Assembly (NCBI GenBank): GCA_003254905.1 | Contig: QANU01043359.1 | Location: 151,140-215,139, forward strand | DNA length: 64,000 nt | DNA from: Nissolia schottii | Taxonomy: Eukaryota > Streptophyta > Magnoliopsida > Fabales > Fabaceae | Reading direction: 5' to 3' | Shown here: piece after piece, positions 58,672 through 64,000 of the stretch | How positions within the stretch are numbered: position 1 is the stretch's first letter | Layout: each line of letters begins with the position of its first letter | Translations under genes and position numbers: made by a program | The notes under the pieces: model-generated | Databases searched by the model: none | What the model was told of the DNA's origin: nothing | What the model saw: the letters and a program-made list of their open reading frames with translations, nothing else

Positions 58672-60650
58672 TTTCTTTCCTCTTCTTCTTCTTCCTCCTT
58701 CTGTGTGTATGGAGATGGAAGAATACCTGACAGATTCGTGGACTGAGGCTTGTCGGTGATCTGATTGGTTGTGATGGGAGGGATGATGTCGGAGTTGGGG
58801 AGATTGGGCAGATCACCGCCCTAACGGCAGAGGTGGCCGCCGGTTGGGAGGAGAGGTAAGGGTTAGATGATTATTAGGGTTTGCTTCTTTCGTTTTTGGT
58901 CCAGGTTTTTCTTTGTTATTTCTTTTGTTTTGGTCAGGCTTGGCTTTTATTACTTCATCAAATTTTAGGAAAAACAAATATGTTATATTGGGCTGCACTA
59001 AATTATCAGCTACGGCCCATTACTTTGAATCGTTGTTTCTGTTGCCATAGACATTGCAATTGCATGATATTGGGTTCATTGTTGCCGTTCGAACTTATCT
59101 AGAGTAAGACTTTTTTTAAAAAAGAAAAACAATTGATTAAATTTGTATTTTAGTTGTATTTATTTAGTTTTTACAATTTAAATGTACTTAATTGATATAT
59201 ATTAATATGATAATTGTGCATGTATATATATAAATATTTTAAAATGTGTAAGATTACTAATAATTTGCGTTATTTTATTATATTTATTTGAACTTTTACA
59301 TATTTACTTTATTATTCTTTTATTATATCTAGTTCAACGGTTCTATCAATGACCCGGTGGTTGAACCAATAATCTGGTGGTACGGCCAAGTCAACCATCG
59401 TATTGTGTTTAACTATGCTCGAATGTAGGTTTGAATTAGGCATATCTTTATGTAATTTGAAAGAAGATAGTCATTGCTCTCGTTTATTTTTAATTCTTTT
59501 TTACAATTTCAAAATTATCCTTAAAGACCAAAAAAAAATAATCTTATTCATCAATCTTAATCTTCAATCTTCATTCCATAGTTAAGAATAAAATAGTCGT
59601 TTTATGTGTATTATTAATTTTTTAAAATTTATAATTTAGGGTATAGTGGAGCTCAATGTAAACAAATTAACAAATGTGGGCAATGCACGATTATATGTAT
59701 CAAATTAAGTCACACGTTATTTAAGGAATTATTTTCTCTTACTTTTGTTTTGTTATTATCAGTGTGTGTCTCAATTAACTATGCGATCATGTGTCCCCTT
59801 ACTCCATCTTAACCTTTGAGATAAAAATCATTGATTATGTGTTTGTATTTTCTCTCCTCTGGATGATTTGAACACACGATCCCTTGGCATAAAGACCAGG
59901 TAAATACTGTTAGAAATTTTTACCTTCCCTCTGGACGTGTGCAATGTGGTTAATGGCTTTTTGAATGTAGAGTGCAAAACACACCTCTTCTAAATTTTTC
60001 TATCTGCCTTTATAAATACTGACAACCCAACATTAAGTTCCCTTTTCCCTCTTTCTTCCCCCTCATACAGAATACACATTTTAGTTAAGGTACCATAACT
60101 CCTCTCTTCCGCAACTGATAGGTTAGTTCTTCATCCTCTCATTTTATCTATTTTTTTTTTTACTTTGGTAGGGTTTTTAATCAAATCATGTTTTTCATCC
60201 ACTCTCACATTTTTTTGTCAGGGTTTCTCACTATATCATCTCGGTGTCGCAAATATCTGCGCCAACCCGTCGTTGATTTGCTTACGGATGTCAGTCCTTC
60301 CAAACTCGGCTGAAATTTTAATGTTTATGTTTTTCGTATTTGGGAAATCCTGGACAAAGTCAACAAGGAAGGCATATATATCCTTGAAATGGTGCTTTAG
60401 GATGAAAATGTTAGTGCAAAGATCTCATGAAATCCTTCCTATTATGTGGGGTGTATGTTAGACATTGTAATTTATTTGACAGGGTGTTGATCAGGGGGCT
60501 TATTTTGTTCTCATTGATTTATCATTCCCAGTTTATGAGAATTGATATTATGTGGTCCTTATCATTATAAATTAGTGCAAAAGTGAGGGTTTTTTTCTTT
60601 TGGTCCTAGACAAAGATTTTGTTAGACTGGCTGCACAAGCATTGTTTGTT
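58672..60650. other. ISY1 upstream region and gene-free DNA
   Basis: The ISY1 leader and promoter should lie at 58672-58900. Beyond that, AT-rich DNA holds no supported gene. TATAAATA near 60012 followed by a pyrimidine-rich stretch resembles a promoter or LTR start, but the frame after it (60165-60461) has no recognisable domain. Confidence 0.3.
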
Positions 60651-60759
60651 TGTTGGTACTATTTTCTTCCACTTATATTCAATTTTCGTTATTGTTTTTA
60701 TTTAAAGTTAAAGTGCATGTTTTACGAAAAACGTTTTTAAGAGGCTTCCGTAACGGAAC

Positions 60760-62290
60760 TAGTCCCTTGCGCGCAGTCACGTTCTATGTTGGGGTGTGGC
60801 AACTTAAGGTTTAGATTCAAAAATGCAAAAGAAGTTATTTGGAGCTAAAAAGGAGTTACCAACAATTGGGAGTGCCAAACAAGAGGTTAAAACTGCTAAA
60901 GACACATGGCAAACATGAAAAAAGTTTAAAATTCTATAAATAGGCATTGAGGGAGTCATTTGTACTTGGAATTTCGCTTGTACACCATGTCATTACGACA
61001 ACAAGAGTTTTAAGAGGAAATCGAGTAACTTCCCTTCTATTTTCTGCATTTATATTTTGTTCGTAGGAGTATTTAACAATTTTGTTAGTGTGTTCATTGT
61101 TGTATTTCGGATTTTATTTTACGAAGTTCAATATTTACAACCAAAGTTTGTTATTATAGTCTGATCAATCTTTGGTTAAGTTTACATGCATACTTGTTCA
61201 ATTTTGTAGTTACATGAGGTTTTAAAGAGGTTACCTTGACACACACAGTTTTTAACCTGCAAGTTCATTGATAGGTGTCCTTAGCGCACCTATTTTCTTC
61301 TCTACAATTAGACATACTGCATTGTTTTTATGTGTATGAATAAATAATTAACATGTTTTACATTCTCAGTCCCCTTATGGAGAATTGATAAAGAGATAGC
61401 TAATTTGATCCTTTTAAGTGATTTTTATGATTAAAGCCTATGCATGTCACTTCTCTATCTTTCAAGTGTTGTGTTGCAACAAGTTTTTATTAGAGGGGCC
61501 AATACAGGAAGCGCATAGGGGAGCTAAAAGGAGTGTTGAGCTTACTAGGAACCTCGCCACATCGAGTTTGAGTCACCCCAATGACTACTTTACTATAGCG
61601 AGCAATCCTCGCTTTAGCGAGCTGACCAATTCTGACAATTGCATTAGAGCGTGAAAAGGTCATTAAAGGGAAACCAACCTAACTATGAGCAGAGGAGCGA
61701 ATTTTAGAGTTTTCATTAGCATTTTTACATTTCTAACTTTCTTAGGTTTCTAGATTAGGTTTTAGGGTTAGGATTGGATTTTCTTCCCTTTTCTCTTCAT
61801 TTACTCTTCTCCTAGTTTAGCTTTAGCTTATTTTTTAACAATCCTTCCATCCATGGAGGGCTAGACTTAAAGCTTGTGCGAGGATCTCTTCCAAGGATTA
61901 AGTGGGTCAATTGACGTTTATGCTTTTCCATTCCAAATTGCGTATGATTTCCATTTCTCTCTTCCCTCTAATTCTCTTTAGATTATGTTATTGATTGATT
62001 TATTGTGGTCTATTGGGTTCGCTTGATTATGCTAGGTAAGACGATGTATATGCATGGCATGGTTAGAATTATGTTTCAATTTGGGAATGTTAATTGATTG
62101 ATGAAGATAGCCTAAATTGGTAAGGAAAAATGGGCACTTCCGATTGGGATTAATTGGTTGCAATTGATGCCAATGCTTTTGTATGATTCATAGTGTATGA
62201 TAGTTGGAATTAGTTCATGCAATTGCCAAATGCATATGATAAATGTAATTGTAGCTTGATTAGGATGGTTGCGTTTCAATTATGCAATTA
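60760..62290. mobile_element. Decayed gypsy-like retrotransposon sequence
   Basis: Contains TATAAATAGGCATTGAGG near 60935 and, at 61600-61622, AGCGAGCAATCC..CGCTTTAGCGAGC, a motif pair I associate with soybean gypsy elements, then CATGGAGGGCTAGACTTAAA at 61852. No intact frame; the boundaries were not found. The assignment is from recollected repeat style, not alignment. Confidence 0.35.
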
Positions 62291-63339
62291 TACTCTCATA
62301 TTTTTATAAGATTTTATTCTCATAGGTGTTGAGAATAAAACTCTTCCATGATGTGGGAATAAAAATTATAACTAAAAATACCAAAATGTCCTTCAGTTAT
62401 TTTACTTCCATTAATTATGGAATATTAAATATTCTGGGGTATTTTTAGAATTCTAACATATACTTAGGAATATATATTATAAACCAAACAAGTTTTTAAC
62501 TATTTTTTGAGAATTTCAAAAACTATTTTCAAAATTTTTAACGCTAAACAAGATTTTTAGAGTGCCTTGAATTATATTAACGTGTATCACATTCCAGAAA
62601 TGTGATTCCTAAAATGAAATTCCTGAACCTTAATAAACAAACGCCCCTGGGACGATCGCTGTGCTATGTTGAACCGTAGTTTTCTCTCCAATTTTCACGT
62701 AAATTACCTAACACTCTTTCCGTATATATTCTGTACAAGTTTTGTTTTTTCCTTCCTATTTATGTGTCCATGTTTTGCTGAATGTTTTATAAAGTATTTC
62801 TTTTTTCTTAACGAATGTTTATAGAGTCTACTACATCATTGTTTCCGCTGTGCTCTTCGAGTTTTCTTTCTTTTTTTCCTTTCTTCTGTTTTGATCTTTG
62901 TGAGATAAGATCGCAAATATATATGACTTAATAATGTTGGGTAGCAATGCATAATTGTATTACCACGTAAAACTAAATGCATAACAATTGAACTAGCATT
63001 TTATTCTCTATCGTAGCGGCTAACGGAGCGAAAAGAAAGACAAATGAGTCCAAGGAACACATTAATGATAACAACGAATATATATAATGAATCCAAATGT
63101 TGAGGTAATAATAATCATAAGGAATATGGAATCGAAAATAATAAGAGCAGCAGCTATAATATTAATAATAAGACTAAGTGTAGTTAGATTTATGATAAGG
63201 CCCAGCAGGGCCGAAGTTAATTGGACAAACAAAGGGCTAGCCCATTAAGCCCATAAAAGATCTTAAAAAAAAAGTACAATATACCAAAAATGCTCAAATT
63301 TATATTTTGAAAAATAAGATTAAACTGTAGCTCCTGCGC
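62291..63339. other. AT-rich flank below the JAZ gene
   Basis: CAAACGCCCCTGG at 62639 looks like one end of a MITE whose partner is not evident. The last 300 bases probably include the JAZ 3' UTR. No gene is seen. Confidence 0.3.
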
Positions 63340-64000
63340 TCAGACTTGAGGTGATTTAGCATTCAAACCAAGCCATGGCATGGATTCAGCTGGCTTATCA
63401 GCAGGATTTGCGGCTTGATATGGAGCTTTAGATGCGATTCTGCAAGTTACAATTAAGATAACATTAAGTCAACGGAGCAAAAAAAAACAAGAAGTTTGAA
63501 GTTTCCAGCTTGTAAAAAAGGACAAAAAATTTATGAACACAAGATCTACAAATTCCTGAGTTGTCAAAGATTGTTTCAATCAAAGGGTTAGGAGATTCTG
63601 TTTTGGACGAGGGAGGGGGGGAAAAAAAGGAGGAGAAACAAGAAACAAAAAAGACCAAAGATCTGGACAACTTGTGTATCAAATTGTATGATTTTAAGGC
63701 TCACACAGCTGAAGAGCTTATGGCACGTTCACAAACATGGCAAACCAAGCAAAATTTCAATTTTTCAGATTCTTCATCGGGTTCGGAGCGCATACCTATC
63801 CTTTCTCTTCTCGAGGAACCGATGAAGGGAGGCTTTTCTGGCAATAGGTAGATCTGTAAAAGAATGGAAAACTATGATCACAAAAAAAAAAAAACTCGAT
63901 CCGCAACAGAGAGATATTCTTTTCAGCCATCTCAAAAACATTAGAGATCGATCGAAAGAGCTCACCGCAAACAACAGATCTGGATGGTGCTTTAGGGTGC
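63340..64000 (-). CDS. JAZ repressor (TIFY10/JAZ1-like), 3' part, cut by the window edge
   Basis: JAZ proteins repress MYC-type factors and are degraded through COI1 when JA-Ile rises. Three minus-strand exons are visible: 64000-63966 (open at the edge, ends TGC G), 63853-63796 and 63439-63340. The middle 58-base exon encodes the core Jas motif, LPIARKASLHRFLEKRKDR, with the LPIARK degron. The last exon adds IASKAPYQ, completing the X5PY nuclear/MYC-binding part, then a tail ending MPWLGLNAKSPQV. The WLGL near the end is typical of JAZ1/2-type proteins. The intron inside Jas (63440-63795) is the conserved Jas intron. The TIFY (ZIM) domain lies beyond the window. None of this appears as one open frame because the exons are short. 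Confidence 0.9.

Noticed and set aside
60165-60461. A 98-codon frame after a TATA-like box
   Set aside because: No ATG at its start, no recognised domain and no splice-compatible neighbours.
63561-63851. A 96-codon plus-strand frame near the right edge
   Set aside because: It runs through the antisense of the Jas exon and intron of the JAZ gene; charged low-complexity, not a gene.
1-64000. CRISPR arrays, operons, bacterial insertion sequences
   Set aside because: Direct repeats here are minisatellites, LTRs or MITEs; gene structure is eukaryotic with introns throughout.

Overview
The window is plant nuclear DNA, almost certainly from a legume and plausibly a phaseoloid such as Glycine. The evidence is spliced plant genes with GT-AG introns, an AT-rich background full of LTR retrotransposon debris, legume-type Mutator-like MITEs, and a degraded repeat (61.5-62.3 kb) with the CGCTTTAGCGAG-type motifs I associate with soybean gypsy elements. 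The species is an inference. There is no operon-like organisation and no CRISPR.

Six protein genes are supported. From left to right: (1) + strand, 633-11791, an ARF7/ARF19-type auxin response factor with 13 coding exons and a 4.3-kb last-but-one intron that holds a 3.05-kb solo LTR; (2) - strand, 14224-16252, the plastid co-chaperonin CPN20 with two fused Cpn10 domains, 5 coding exons and a leader intron; (3) + strand, 26604-27248, an intronless DREB-type ERF of the ERF016-018/ORA47 group; (4) + strand, 36084-49776, an EDM2 homologue (PHD fingers plus a methyltransferase-like fold) rebuilt from 18 coding exons, one intron having a GC donor; (5) - strand, 57760-58671, the splicing factor ISY1, intronless and very GC-rich; (6) - strand, 63340 to the right edge, the 3' end of a JAZ (TIFY10-type) repressor of jasmonate signalling, with the Jas motif split by its usual intron.

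Mobile DNA fills most of the rest. Boundaries and target-site duplications (TSDs) can be read directly for: two related solo LTRs (7419-10471, TSD AGTTC; 27776-28952, TSD AGGGT); a 5.3-kb Copia element with an uninterrupted 1360-residue polyprotein (29786-35114, TSD TACAC), nested in a small Mutator-like MITE (TSD TAGTTTTAA); a 1.5-kb non-autonomous LTR element in EDM2 intron 11 (42882-44388, TSD GATTG); a hairpin-like Mutator MITE (25399-25940, TSD AACTCAAAA); and a Tourist-like MITE in a CPN20 intron (14807-15010, TSD TAA). The 16.5-25.4 kb and 49.8-57.7 kb stretches are intergenic and hold decayed gypsy and Copia pieces, dispersed and tandem repeats and microsatellites.

The host genes are not one pathway, but three bear on hormone or defence signalling (ARF, ERF, JAZ) and one (EDM2) is known in Arabidopsis to control polyadenylation in transposon-bearing introns. 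The most interesting pattern is that the EDM2 homologue and the ARF gene both carry transposon-loaded long introns where premature termination would remove key C-terminal domains. In the JAZ gene, intron retention would remove the C-terminal Jas extension. I found nothing I can defend as a wholly new biological system.
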